Positions 9,030 to 19,774 of a stretch of DNA of 64,000 nt are shown in pieces (the stretch's first letter is position 1; each line of letters starts with the position of its first letter). Below the pieces are notes generated by a model, which was not told the origin of the DNA, did not search any database, and saw nothing but the letters and a program-made list of their open reading frames with translations. Source of the DNA: Oceanospirillaceae bacterium (GTDB lineage Bacteria; Pseudomonadota; Gammaproteobacteria; Pseudomonadales; Oceanobacteraceae). A program made the position numbers and the translations under genes. The stretch covers positions 1 to 64,000 of the forward strand of contig PBQA01000016.1 of NCBI GenBank assembly GCA_002724925.1, written 5' to 3'.

Positions 9030-9795
9030 TGGACCGTCAGACATGCCAGAGGCAAGTATCAACCAGGAATTTCTGCTGAACACCCCAGAAGACGTATACG
9101 GCGCTCTGCGCAAGGTTGTGCTTCTGGAAACTCCTGTCACCCTGCGTATTGATGGCGACGACACCGAATACAAATCGGCAATTACGGAAACCAGCTTCAA
9201 GTCCCGCAGCTTCTTTATGGATCGGGTTATCCCAATGCAGGGCAACGACCTGATCAGGAGCGGGAAGCGATTTTCAGTAGAGTGCGACACCCAAGGGGTG
9301 CGCATTGAATTCCGAATGACGGGTCGCCTGCGCTATCAACCTGACCAGGAACAGTATCGGGCCGAGTTTCCTGAAGAAGTTCTTTATCTGCAACGCCGCA
9401 CCGCCTACCGTGTCATGGTGCCACCTGCACACCAGATATTAGTAACACTGCGCTTCGAAGATAATGATGAAGACAGCGATGGGCTAACAGGGCGCCTGGT
9501 AGATCTGTCGTCGAGTGGTTTTAAGGCCAAGTTCAAAGGCGACATCACTGAAATGCTGCACAACCACAAGGACATCCCTATGGCCCGGGTTCGCTTTAAC
9601 CGCGACAACTCGATGGATTGCAGCCTGGAAGCCCGCCACATCCAGCTGAGTAACAACGGCAATACACAATGTGGCTTCTCCTTCACTACGATCTCACCTC
9701 AAGGCCAGCGCTTCATTGACCGACTGATCACGGAGTTTCAGTGGGAAGAACGTCGCCTGAAAGAACAACAGAAAAACGAATTAGACAACATCTGA
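8974..9795 (+). CDS. ycgR: flagellar brake protein YcgR (PilZ, c-di-GMP)
   Basis: YcgR-type proteins bind cyclic di-GMP and slow the flagellar motor. The N-terminal YcgR domain spans about residues 25-125. The PilZ domain follows, with the c-di-GMP arginine motif QRRTAYRV and, downstream, DLSSSGFKAKF, matching RxxxR and D/NxSxxG. Translation probably begins at the ATG at 8974 or 8980, inside the flgN end; neither has a strong ribosome site, consistent with coupling. Its place after flgMN links second-messenger control to motility. Confidence 0.9.
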   Translation: MNMEKLPERIRDLIVSKRSGPSDMPEASINQEFLLNTPEDVYGALRKVVLLETPVTLRIDGDDTEYKSAITETSFKSRSFFMDRVIPMQGNDLIRSGKRFSVECDTQGVRIEFRMTGRLRYQPDQEQYRAEFPEEVLYLQRRTAYRVMVPPAHQILVTLRFEDNDEDSDGLTGRLVDLSSSGFKAKFKGDITEMLHNHKDIPMARVRFNRDNSMDCSLEARHIQLSNNGNTQCGFSFTTISPQGQRFIDRLITEFQWEERRLKEQQKNELDNI

Positions 9796-9855
9796 GTGCG
9801 CAGCCCCAACCGGGGCTGACAATCACGACACCAACCGTTAGAATCCTCAGCCTTC

Positions 9856-9931
9856 CTCCCTATAGCTCAACAGGATAGAGCTTCCGCCTCCTAAGCGGAC
9901 GATTGGGGTTCGAGTCCCTGTGGGGAGGCCA
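9856..9931 (+). tRNA. tRNA-Arg (anticodon CCT)
   Basis: A full cloverleaf can be drawn. The acceptor stem is CTCCCTA/TGGGGAG, the D stem GCTC/GAGC, the anticodon stem TCCGC/GCGGA with loop CTCCTAA (anticodon CCT at 9890-9892), and the T arm TGGGG-TTCGAGT-CCCTG. Discriminator G and an encoded CCA end at 9931. Its 3' end is repeated at 11669-11684, the mark of an integration site. Confidence 0.96.
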
Positions 9932-9932
9932 T
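9917..9932 (+). repeat. attL-like 16-bp direct repeat in tRNA 3' end
   Basis: CCTGTGGGGAGGCCAT covers the tRNA-Arg T-arm end, acceptor strand, CCA and one following base. It is identical to 11669-11684. Confidence 0.75.
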
Positions 9933-10111
9933 CTTTTTACACTACAAATCAATAACTTAGCGGAAAAGATGATCACTTTTTGCACTGTGCCAACAGTGTG
10001 TCAACATGCGTTTTTCTGGCCTTTGTGCCAATTTTTATGTCAACTTTTCGGGCTCGTTTTGCATACGATGTTGGCTGTTTGCAATGTATTTCTAAATAGC
10101 GGCACCAGAGG

Positions 10112-10333
10112 ATGGCAAAAACTACGAACATCACCAAAGAGAAAGCCAAGCGTGGTATGTCTCAAGAAGATACAAATGCCTCGGCTCGTATTATTCGTGC
10201 TCGTTTATCTAAAGCTGGTGAAGGGTTCAAAGAGCCTCCTGAAATAAGCTCTGGCGACCCGGAAAGACGCCGCAAGAAAAAGACGCAAAAACAGAAAGTA
10301 AGGAAAGCTCGCAAGACAATAAGGCTCTGCTGA
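10112..10333 (+). CDS. possible small basic protein of the island
   Basis: The 73-aa frame has a polar N-terminal half and a strongly basic tail rich in Lys and Arg. No family is recognised. The only purine-rich run (AGAGG) directly abuts the ATG, which is too close for a normal ribosome site. It could be a remnant or chance; it is listed because it lies inside the tRNA-borne segment next to the Abi_2 gene. Confidence 0.25.
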   Translation: MAKTTNITKEKAKRGMSQEDTNASARIIRARLSKAGEGFKEPPEISSGDPERRRKKKTQKQKVRKARKTIRLC

Positions 10334-10390
10334 AAAAGTTGTTCTCTGTAGTACCATGATCTGGTAACCGGTTAGATTGATGGACAAACG

Positions 10391-11401
10391 ATGACCTACA
10401 ACAAACCTTGGCTCAGCATTGAAGAGCAATTAGACAAGCTGCAAGCACACGGATTAGCAGTCACTGACGTACAACGTGCAGAGCAGGCTTTGCGGCGTAT
10501 AGGGTACTATCGGTTGAGCGGTTACTGGTACCCATTCAGAGAGCGCTCAGGTCCGGCTTGCTCAATTCCGGAGCTGCCGGGCAAACCATCGAAGAAAGAT
10601 AAGAAAGTTCAAACATTCCCTCTTGAATCCTTTAAGCACGGCCTACGCTTTCAGGATGCCGTCGAACTGTATGTGTTTGATAAGAAACTGCGGTTACTGG
10701 TACTCGACGCGTTAGAGAGAATAGAAGTTGCTCTTCGGGTCGATATATCTCACACGCTTGGTGAACTTGATGCGTTCGCTTACCTCAAACCGGAGCTACT
10801 GTCCGACGAGTTCACACAAAATCTGAATGCAAGGGGCGGCCTGAGCGACTATCACACCTGGCTTACTAACCATGCAAAGTTACTCGATAGATCCAAAGAA
10901 GAGTTCATTAAACACAATAAAGAGAAATACGGCCTGCCGATTGCTATTTGGATTGCCTGCGAGGTCTGGGACTTCGGCTGCATGTCACGCTTGTTTGCCG
11001 GCCTAAAAGATGAACACCAGGATATGATATCGAGTCGATATGGGATTCAGAATGGTGGCGTCTTTGCCTCATGGCTTCGTAGCCTGAACTACCTTCGTAA
11101 CGTATGTGCACACCACAGCCGCCTCTGGAATCGAAACATCATTGATCAACCGCAAAAGCCCGGGAAGTCAGAAGTGCCTATATTCCGTCATGCGTGGGAT
11201 AACGGACGTCTGGTTGCGAGACCATTCCTACTATTCTGTATAATCCAGCACTTGCTACAAACGATAAACCCAACATCTAGCTGGTGGGAGCGTCTATCAA
11301 GCTTACTGGAAGAGTTTCCGTTGAACGGAAGCGAAACTGCCCTGTCACTGGATGCGATGGGTGCAATAGACGATTGGCAGAACTGGGGATGGGGAACATA
11401 A
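10391..11401 (+). CDS. Abi_2/AbiD-AbiF family abortive-infection protein
   Basis: The N-terminus matches the Abi_2 pattern: YNKPWLSIEEQLDKLQAHGL near residues 3-22, then ALRRIGYYRLSGYWYPF near 36-52. A HEPN-like helical core includes VYVFDKKLRLLVLDALERIE and, near residue 235, LNYLRNVCAHHSRLWNR, where RNxCAHH resembles the HEPN Rx4-6H catalytic motif. Abi_2 proteins of Lactococcus abort phage infection, some probably as RNases. At 336 aa the length is typical. It is the only sizeable gene on the tRNA-Arg island, which supports a defence cargo. The ribosome site is weak. Confidence 0.85.
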   Translation: MTYNKPWLSIEEQLDKLQAHGLAVTDVQRAEQALRRIGYYRLSGYWYPFRERSGPACSIPELPGKPSKKDKKVQTFPLESFKHGLRFQDAVELYVFDKKLRLLVLDALERIEVALRVDISHTLGELDAFAYLKPELLSDEFTQNLNARGGLSDYHTWLTNHAKLLDRSKEEFIKHNKEKYGLPIAIWIACEVWDFGCMSRLFAGLKDEHQDMISSRYGIQNGGVFASWLRSLNYLRNVCAHHSRLWNRNIIDQPQKPGKSEVPIFRHAWDNGRLVARPFLLFCIIQHLLQTINPTSSWWERLSSLLEEFPLNGSETALSLDAMGAIDDWQNWGWGT

Positions 11402-11790
11402 ACGACAGGCATTAAAAAACCCCTCAGCAGCTTCCTCCGCAGAGGTTACCGATCGGGGCCGTGTTACAGGCAACTCTAGTCCCGACATACCCGTCAAGTC
11501 AAGATAGAATTACTCATTCTTACTACTTTTTAGTAACTTCTACTAATGTCCGGTAGTGTCATGTCGACCATCTAGCAACGGATGTTTCGGGGTAACTTCC
11601 GGGGTAACTAATTTGAAGAAAAATAAAATATCATTAATTTTCAATCAGTTAAAAGTAATGTTCGGCCTCCTGTGGGGAGGCCATTACTGAATATCACTGT
11701 TTCACCTCTCACTCCTCGCCGGGAATACTAAAGATACGATAAGCTCCGCGTTCTGGAACGTCAGGTTCAAGGACTTTAAGGCACTCATTC
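11402..11790. other. island right end and MFS gene upstream region
   Basis: No gene is seen. It holds an AT-rich stretch (11500-11660), the doubled GGGGTAAC, the 16-bp right repeat, and then the short leader of the MFS gene. Confidence 0.6.
11669..11684 (+). repeat. attR-like 16-bp direct repeat
   Basis: Exact copy of the tRNA-Arg 3' end (9917-9932), here without a tRNA gene in front of it. Confidence 0.75.
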
Positions 11791-13008
11791 ATGCAACTCA
11801 GCGAAGCTCAACAAACCAATAATATCTGGCGCCTGACCATTGCTCAGGCGCTGGCTGGTGCAAACTCGGTTGTGATTTTTGCCACCAGCGCGGTCATTGG
11901 TCATCAGCTGTCGCCAGCCCCGGCTCTGGCGACACTTCCGATTTCTCTGTTTGTGGTGGGGCTGGCTATTTGCACTCTCCCCTCAGGCCTGATTGCGCAG
12001 CGGTTCGGGCGCCTTGCTGCTTTCCAGGCAGGAACAGCCATGGGCATACTGTCAGGGTTGTCGGCGATGGCCGCCATGATCTACGGCTCATTCACTCTCC
12101 TCTGCCTGTCGACTGTTTTTGGCGGCGCCTATGCTGCAGTAGTTCTGTCTTTTCGCTTTGCAGCGGCCGATGGTGTAGCACCCGAAAGGCAACCCAGAGC
12201 ACTGTCTATGGTGATGGCGGGTGGAATCGCCGCCGGTGTCGTTGGACCACAACTGATTACACACACAATGAACCTTTCTCTGCCCGGATTAGACACCCCA
12301 CCCTTTGCGGCGTCGTTCCTGATTCAGGCGCTGGCTGCTGCGCTCGCTGGTGTGGTGCTGTCGGGCGTTAAGTTACCTCGGCTGAGCGTTGAAGAAGTTG
12401 CCGGCGGGCGTTCACTGGGTGACATTGTTCGACAACCGCTTTTTCTACCTGCCGTTGTGTGTGGTGCTGTCTCTTACCTGGTGATGAACTTTCTGATGAC
12501 AGCGGCTCCACTTGCGATGCATTTTCATGGGCACTCTCAGGCTGACGCGAACCTCGGGATTCAGTGGCATGTGATCGCCATGTACGGGCCCAGCTTTTTT
12601 ACTGGGCACCTGATTGCGCGTTTTGGAGCCATCCGTATTTCAGCAATCGGGTTGGCGCTTACTGCCATTGCAGCCGGAGTTTCTCTCCATGGTGTGGACG
12701 TATTTCACTTCTGGTCGATGTTGATTATGTTGGGCGTAGGTTGGAATTTCGGCTTTCTGGGTGCGTCTGCCCTGATTTTGCAGTGTCATCGGCCAGAAGA
12801 GAAAAACCGGGTGCAGTCGCTGAATGATTTTGTCGTTTTCTCGCTGATGGCCATGGGCTCTTTTGCTTCTGGTGGCATTCTCAGTTACTGGGGTTGGGAC
12901 ACCGTACTCTGGGTGTCGTTTGTTCCTGTCATTGTTGCCTCTGTCATTATGCTGCTATTACAACGTAACCGATCAGCCGCGGTGTCGAGGGCTGAGAACG
13001 GCGAGTAA
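11791..13008 (+). CDS. MFS transporter
   Basis: This 405-aa protein has about twelve hydrophobic spans and fits the major facilitator superfamily. The cytoplasmic loop after span 2 has GLIAQRFGRLAAFQAG (RFGR-type loop 2-3 motif), and SFRFAAADGVAPERQPRALSMVMAGGIAAGVVGP (RALSMVMAGG part) resembles the span 4-5 region of drug-efflux-type members. The substrate cannot be read from the sequence. It is a single gene between the tRNA island and katG, with an AAGG ribosome site about 10 nt before the ATG. Confidence 0.85.
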   Translation: MQLSEAQQTNNIWRLTIAQALAGANSVVIFATSAVIGHQLSPAPALATLPISLFVVGLAICTLPSGLIAQRFGRLAAFQAGTAMGILSGLSAMAAMIYGSFTLLCLSTVFGGAYAAVVLSFRFAAADGVAPERQPRALSMVMAGGIAAGVVGPQLITHTMNLSLPGLDTPPFAASFLIQALAAALAGVVLSGVKLPRLSVEEVAGGRSLGDIVRQPLFLPAVVCGAVSYLVMNFLMTAAPLAMHFHGHSQADANLGIQWHVIAMYGPSFFTGHLIARFGAIRISAIGLALTAIAAGVSLHGVDVFHFWSMLIMLGVGWNFGFLGASALILQCHRPEEKNRVQSLNDFVVFSLMAMGSFASGGILSYWGWDTVLWVSFVPVIVASVIMLLLQRNRSAAVSRAENGE

Positions 13009-13119
13009 TCAATTATTACTATCACACTGATACATTTAATATAATTTTAATATCAACCTATCGCGCTACTCTGTATCTTAGTAATCACAAGCAACGCTAA
13101 TAACGATAGCAATTGATGA

Positions 13120-15309
<2,190 letters not shown>

Positions 15310-15328
15310 TAACCTTGTTGGTCTTCTG

Positions 15329-15380
15329 GCCCGTATCAGCGCCGCTCACAGCGGCGCCCGATGCGGGCTTCTTTCGTTTT
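15329..15380 (+). terminator. Rho-independent terminator of katG
   Basis: GCGCCGCT-CAC-AGCGGCGC forms a perfect 8-bp inner stem nested in a GCCCG/CGGGC outer stem, followed by a T-rich run. Confidence 0.85.
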
Positions 15381-15484
15381 ACAGGCATAGAACTCTGTTG
15401 ATAATCCGGGCAGTTTCTGTACTATCGGGCTTAATAATAATTATCAGAAACGGGCGCTGATGCGCTGCGATTACGGAAAATACT

Positions 15485-16150
15485 ATGCCCTCGTTCAAGT
15501 CTGCTGTTCTGGCTGCGGCCGTTGCCCTTCCAACTCTGTCATTCGCCGATTCGGCAATTAACTACGATTTCGTTCAGGCTAGTTTTGCGAAGAGTAAGCT
15601 GGATTCTCCATCGTCAGGTGAACCAAATAACACGACAGCAACCATCTTTGAATTGCAGAAAGACCTGGGTTATCAGGTCGTCGCCAGTGTTTCTGCCGGC
15701 TTTGTCGAGCTGAAAGACCGTTATGAGACCGACGACTCCAGATACAGTGCAGATATCGACCAGCGTACTTTGCGCATCGCGATCGATCGTTATTTTCAGA
15801 TCTCCCCAACCCTGCACATCGTTCCGGGCTTATCGTACAGTGAAACCAAATCTGACGTTGAGACCAAATACCAACGTACTGATGTGAATTTCTTTTTCGA
15901 AGAATCCTCAGTGACCTACACAGACAGCTCGGCGTTTAATCTTGAAACCCGATACCGCTTATCTGAATATTCACCGCTGGAGTTATCCGGGACCGTATCT
16001 TATGCAACAGGTGAGGAAGAGGATTCAATCATCGTTGACCTGTCAGCCGAGCTGAATATTTCAGATATTATTTCTGGTCGTTTCTCTTATCAGAAAGATA
16101 TTGAAAATTCTGCTCCGGCCTACATTTACGGTATTCGCGTTTACTTCTGA
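15485..16150 (+). CDS. small outer-membrane beta-barrel protein
   Basis: The 221-aa product begins with a Sec signal peptide (VLAAAVALPTLSFA, cleavage near SFA/DS). It then shows alternating amphipathic strands and ends in an aromatic residue (YGIRVYF), the usual C-terminal signature for BAM-dependent barrels. No specific family is recognised. It is convergent with the lipoprotein gene at 16174 and shows general resemblance (NYD start after the signal, similar size) to the barrel protein at 16657-17325. Function unknown. Confidence 0.7.
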   Translation: MPSFKSAVLAAAVALPTLSFADSAINYDFVQASFAKSKLDSPSSGEPNNTTATIFELQKDLGYQVVASVSAGFVELKDRYETDDSRYSADIDQRTLRIAIDRYFQISPTLHIVPGLSYSETKSDVETKYQRTDVNFFFEESSVTYTDSSAFNLETRYRLSEYSPLELSGTVSYATGEEEDSIIVDLSAELNISDIISGRFSYQKDIENSAPAYIYGIRVYF

Positions 16151-16173
16151 GTATCGCCTGCACAGGATGTCAC

Positions 16174-16581
16174 TCAGCGATATGTCGAACATTCCTGAGT
16201 GTCATCACAAATAGAAAGACGATTATTGTCCCGCTCGTAGGTTCCGGTGTGATCATAAGCATTACACCCCGGATCAGCATCCGAACTTCCTACCCTGTAG
16301 CTACATTGGCTAAGCACGTAAGAGCCTGATATTTCATCACCGAGAAAAGTCAGACGACAGTCACAGCGAGAACCATCTTCCTCCTCAAGGTAGTACGCGA
16401 GGTTGGTATTTAAAGCTCCGCCAGTCAGGTCGAGAAGAAAGCCACTACCGGTTTCTGTCCATTCGCGGAACAAACCGGCATCAGTTTCATCATCATCGCC
16501 GCTGATCAACGCTGTTGTTGGAGAGCCACCGCCACACGCGAACAGGGCTGAGGATAAGAGAAGCACGAAGAAAGGTTTCAT
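16174..16581 (-). CDS. small Cys-rich lipoprotein, unknown function
   Basis: The 135-aa product starts MKPFFVLLLSSALFAC, a lipoprotein signal with lipobox LFAC and lipidated Cys16. The mature part is acidic and holds eight or so further cysteines spread across the chain (CDC, SQC, PGC, SIC, QEC), probably disulphide-bonded outside the cytoplasm. No domain is recognised. It sits between two small barrel genes and shares a strand with the second. Confidence 0.65.
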   Translation of the reverse strand: MKPFFVLLLSSALFACGGGSPTTALISGDDDETDAGLFREWTETGSGFLLDLTGGALNTNLAYYLEEEDGSRCDCRLTFLGDEISGSYVLSQCSYRVGSSDADPGCNAYDHTGTYERDNNRLSICDDTQECSTYR

Positions 16582-16656
16582 GTAACGTCCTTGTTGTTTA
16601 CTTTGTTTGCTTCAGGGAGCGCAATTCCGCTCGCACTCCCATAGGGTTATTCTGTT

Positions 16657-17325
16657 TCAGTAATACAGGAAGATGCCTGTACCAAAGGCACGATAATCAG
16701 AATCCAGATAGGTCGTCATATCAAGATAGGCCTCTATCGTGCCTACCAGGCGTGCACTCACCCGCCCGCGGAAATATGCATCGTTAGTATCTTCGGTCAG
16801 GATAACTCCCAACAGAGGCTGAATATCGAGACTGTTGTAATCGTCGATAAACCAACGTACGCCAACCGACAGATCTGCAAAAGGCTCTGAGCCCTTTTCA
16901 TCAATGACTGTGGTTTCAATTTCATCTTCGAGTTTCAGGCGGCTGTAGGTGTCATAAAACGCATAACCCACTTTTGCCGTTCCAACCGCATCTGCTTTCG
17001 CTGTGATCGGCAGGTGAGCACCAAGGCTGACACCAATATCGATCGAATCACGCTCATAAAAGTACGAGTTACCCGAGGTCATCAATTCATCATCGGTAAA
17101 CTCGCTGGTACCGAACGCCTGATAGATAAGACCTTGCTTCAGCTCTTCTGAATAAATCGCTGTGACACGGTGACCTTCCAGCTCTTCGCTGAAGCCGTCG
17201 ACGCCAATCCGTTGGTAATCATAGGTAAGACCCAGATAATCGTAGTTAAATGGTTCAGCGGCGGTTGCTGCCATTGCCATTGTCATTCCTAACAAGGCAC
17301 TGACTGATGCAGTTAATGGTCTCAT
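16657..17325 (-). CDS. small outer-membrane beta-barrel protein
   Basis: From the ATG at 17325 (GAGAGG ribosome site 7 nt upstream) the protein is 222 aa. The signal peptide is ASVSALLGMTMAMAATAA, cleaved before EPFNYDY. Repeated amphipathic strands follow, with a C-terminal GTGIFLYY. A longer GTG start at 17340 is possible but would place the ribosome site inside the gene. The role is unknown; its mature start resembles that of the barrel at 15485, so the two may be distant paralogues flanking the lipoprotein. Confidence 0.7.
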   Translation of the reverse strand: MRPLTASVSALLGMTMAMAATAAEPFNYDYLGLTYDYQRIGVDGFSEELEGHRVTAIYSEELKQGLIYQAFGTSEFTDDELMTSGNSYFYERDSIDIGVSLGAHLPITAKADAVGTAKVGYAFYDTYSRLKLEDEIETTVIDEKGSEPFADLSVGVRWFIDDYNSLDIQPLLGVILTEDTNDAYFRGRVSARLVGTIEAYLDMTTYLDSDYRAFGTGIFLYY

Positions 17326-17470
17326 TCTTGAGCCTCTCACAGGTTATTAACTACCCAGGAGTTGTGGTGAATGCCGCCTCTGCGGGCAGCTTCGGCAAGA
17401 TTACATTGGCTGGTTTTAAGCTGCAAACCTAAGTCTCACTATATTGATCTGAACCCGTAAGCAGGAAGCA

Positions 17471-18130
17471 TCAAGTGCGCTGTTGCGCCTGCTCCAGAAA
17501 CGCTTTAAGCCCGCCCAGAACAAATACTCTGGCCGCATCATAGGTTTCAGAAAACGCTGAACTCTGAACCTCCCCCCGTGTCATGCTGTTCACTCTGAAG
17601 TTATCAGCAAACACACTAAGGTAAGTTGCCAGAATAAACTGCCAATGCCGCAGTAAGTCTGAAAACGGGATACCTGGATACAGAGTATGCAAAGCCATCA
17701 AAAACTTCTGCGTGATCGGGTTGTAGAATTCAACGACGCTCAACAGTACTGGCGATCGTGAACCAATCATCTGATTGACCAATCTGAGGTAATTACGCCA
17801 ACCCTCACCGCGCTCGCTGACTTCCAGCAAAGGGTCAAAGAAAGCTGAAATGATCTCTGCAGCCTGTTTTTCTCGGGGCTTGGCATCATCAATCGCGGCC
17901 AGACGCTCTTCACGCAGCGCATTAACGACCTCAGCCCGGCGCTTGATGACCTCATAAAAAAGCTTTTCTTTGCCGCCGAACAGATCATTGACCGCTGCCA
18001 AACGCACTTTGGCCAACCCGGTAATGTCCCGCACGCTGACAGCATGGAAACCGTATGAAGCAAACAAAGCTTCGGCGGCATCCAGCAGGCCATCCGCCCT
18101 GGCCTGCTGTTTAGGGGTCAATTCAGTCAT
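17471..18130 (-). CDS. TetR family transcriptional regulator
   Basis: The N-terminal helix-turn-helix is clear (ALFASYGFHAVSVRDITGLAKV near residues 21-42, then LFGGKEKLFYEVI). The C-terminal domain fits a TetR ligand domain (residues 60-219, including FFDPLLEVSERGEGWRNYLRL). It is divergent from the hydrolase at 18264. Two copies of a GGAAC..GTTCC inverted repeat lie between them, so it probably represses itself and the hydrolase operon. The ligand is unknown. Confidence 0.9.
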   Translation of the reverse strand: MTELTPKQQARADGLLDAAEALFASYGFHAVSVRDITGLAKVRLAAVNDLFGGKEKLFYEVIKRRAEVVNALREERLAAIDDAKPREKQAAEIISAFFDPLLEVSERGEGWRNYLRLVNQMIGSRSPVLLSVVEFYNPITQKFLMALHTLYPGIPFSDLLRHWQFILATYLSVFADNFRVNSMTRGEVQSSAFSETYDAARVFVLGGLKAFLEQAQQRT

Positions 18131-18147
18131 TCATTCTCCAGCACCTT

Positions 18148-18161
18148 GGAACAACCGTTCC
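18148..18161. promoter_or_regulatory. inverted repeat, likely TetR operator 1
   Basis: GGAACAACCGTTCC has 5-bp inverted arms. It lies 17 nt before the TetR start. It shares arms and orientation with the repeat at 18181-18194; their centres are 33 bp apart, about three helical turns. Confidence 0.6.
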
Positions 18162-18180
18162 AGTAATGTTAGTATGAACC

Positions 18181-18194
18181 GGAACATTTGTTCC
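18181..18194. promoter_or_regulatory. inverted repeat, likely TetR operator 2
   Basis: GGAACATTTGTTCC has 6-bp inverted arms around a TT centre. It lies between the divergent TetR and hydrolase genes. Confidence 0.6.
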
Positions 18195-18263
18195 AAAAAC
18201 CCTAAAAATAGCAAACAACAGATTATTAATCACCCACTTTTCGCTACCGACAGGAGTGCCTGC

Positions 18264-19148
18264 ATGAACCGTCTTGATGTGTCTTATCAATCTGGTGATG
18301 ATCACTGCGCCGCATGGTTATATCTTCCGGACTCAGATCATCCAGCTCCCGTTGTTGTTATGGCACATGGTCTCGGCGCTGTTCGTTCTATGCGCCTGGA
18401 TGCATTTGCCGAACGTTACTGCGACGCCGGTTATGCCTGCCTTGTGTTTGACTATCGTCACTTCGGTGATAGCAGCGGAGAACCGCGCCAGCTTTTAAGC
18501 GTAACAAAGCAGCTGGAAGACTGGGCAGCTGCAGTGAAGTTCGCCGCAAATGATCAACGCGTGGATGGCAGCCGGATAATTATCTGGGGCAGCTCATTCA
18601 GTGGTGGTCACGTACTTAAGACAGCAGCCAATGTTTCTGGGGTTGCTGGTGTTATGTCTCAGTGCCCTTTTACTAACGGTATTGCTTCTTCAATGGCGCT
18701 CCACCCTCTGAGCCTGATGAAGGTATCACTGGCGGCAACCGCTGACCTTCTGTCTATGCCCTTCAGAAATGCACCCGTGATGGTCGATCTTGCCGGATCA
18801 CCCGGCGACGCTGCACTGATGACCGCGCACGATGTTATGGAGGGATACAACGGCATTAAGCCAGAAGGTTCAGATATTCCTGGCTATGTTGCTGCTCGCT
18901 TTGGCTTTGAAATTACCCGCTATTTCCCTGGGCGTTCAGCTTCGCAAGTAACTGCACCAACGCTTCTTATTGCTTGCCTGAGAGATACCGTGGCGCCAGT
19001 CAAACCCACGTTAAAATACGCAAAATCGTTGAAGAATGGCTCGCTCGTTGAGTTGGATACCGGACATTTTGATATTTATCGCGGTGAATGGTTTGAGAAA
19101 GTAGTTTCCATTCAGATCGACTGGCTGGGTAAAAATTTCCCTTTATAA
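18264..19148 (+). CDS. alpha/beta hydrolase
   Basis: This 294-aa protein has the alpha/beta-hydrolase fold signatures. These are the oxyanion-side VVVMAHGLGAVRSM, the nucleophile elbow IWGSSFSGGHVLK (GxSxGG, Ser in GSSFSGG), a late Asp region (CLRDTVAPV) and the final His (LDTGHFDIY). The start at 18264 has AGGAG 8 nt upstream; a longer frame would run through the TetR gene and is rejected. It is divergent from the TetR gene and followed by a carboxymuconolactone-decarboxylase-like gene. A paralogue with the same regulator arrangement lies at 55577-56479. Substrate unknown, perhaps an ester or lactone. Confidence 0.85.
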   Translation: MNRLDVSYQSGDDHCAAWLYLPDSDHPAPVVVMAHGLGAVRSMRLDAFAERYCDAGYACLVFDYRHFGDSSGEPRQLLSVTKQLEDWAAAVKFAANDQRVDGSRIIIWGSSFSGGHVLKTAANVSGVAGVMSQCPFTNGIASSMALHPLSLMKVSLAATADLLSMPFRNAPVMVDLAGSPGDAALMTAHDVMEGYNGIKPEGSDIPGYVAARFGFEITRYFPGRSASQVTAPTLLIACLRDTVAPVKPTLKYAKSLKNGSLVELDTGHFDIYRGEWFEKVVSIQIDWLGKNFPL

Positions 19149-19165
19149 GAAATGTGCAGAGAGCG

Positions 19166-19774
19166 ATGAAATATGATGAATTAATTCCAGACGATGGTTG
19201 GCAACTACCTCCGGAGCGTCGTGTTCCTTCTGTTGCGGAGGGTGACATGAGTTTCTTTAAACGCGTTCTTCTCTGGGGAATCGAGCGCTTCGGAAAACTC
19301 AATGCAGCCAATCTGTGGTTATTAATGATGCACAACATGCGACTGCTGCGCGGCATGCTGTTCTTCGCCTCCAAGCTGATGCCATTCGGGAAACTGGATC
19401 GACGCGATACTGAATTGGCTATTCTGCGCATCGCCTGGTTGTGTCGCTCACGCTATGAGTGGGGCCAACATGTCGATATTGGCCTACGTGCAGGCCTGAC
19501 AAAAGACGAGATTCGCCGTATCCCTGAAGGCGCAGACGCCCATGGCTGGAGTGAACGCCAGTCACTGATTTTGCGTGCATGCGACGGCATGGTCGGTAAT
19601 AACCTCGTCGACGAACAGACCATGCCTGGTCTGAAAAAACACTACAACCATGCGCTCATGATCGAGCTACTGATGTTAATCGGCTGGTACCAGGGGCTCG
19701 CTGGTGTTTTGAACAGCAGCGGTATTCCCCTGGATTCATCCTTAGAAGATGTTCTTACCAGATTACGCAGTTAA
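19166..19774 (+). CDS. carboxymuconolactone decarboxylase-like protein
   Basis: The core LDRRDTELAILRIAWLCRSRYEWGQHVDIGLRAGLT (start LDRRDTELAILRIAWLCRS) matches the CMD/AhpD-like family, in which a helical domain carries CxxC or related catalytic residues. Here the motif reads CRSRYEWGQH, so the CxxC peroxidase pair is absent, as in many CMD-fold members of unknown activity. The start at 19166 has AGAGAG nearby. It lies 17 nt after the hydrolase and is probably cotranscribed. Its 3' end overlaps the convergent hydrolase gene by a few bases. Confidence 0.8.
   Translation: MKYDELIPDDGWQLPPERRVPSVAEGDMSFFKRVLLWGIERFGKLNAANLWLLMMHNMRLLRGMLFFASKLMPFGKLDRRDTELAILRIAWLCRSRYEWGQHVDIGLRAGLTKDEIRRIPEGADAHGWSERQSLILRACDGMVGNNLVDEQTMPGLKKHYNHALMIELLMLIGWYQGLAGVLNSSGIPLDSSLEDVLTRLRS

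Larger units (their letters stand above)
9917..11684 (+). mobile_element. small tRNA-Arg-borne genomic island
   Basis: The segment is bounded by two exact 16-bp copies of CCTGTGGGGAGGCCAT: the 3' end of tRNA-Arg at 9917-9932 and a copy at 11669-11684. It is about 1.75 kb, AT-richer toward the right end, and carries an Abi_2-family gene. Near the right end GGGGTAAC occurs twice 4 nt apart (11591-11610 area), reminiscent of recombinase arm sites. No integrase is visible, so it is either a deleted island or an element mobilised in trans. Confidence 0.7.

Noticed and set aside
9903-10247. 114-aa frame starting inside tRNA-Arg
   Set aside because: It overlaps the tRNA and has no coding character.
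17970-18263. N-terminal extension of the alpha/beta hydrolase frame
   Set aside because: It runs antisense through the TetR gene and operators; the start at 18264 has a good ribosome site.
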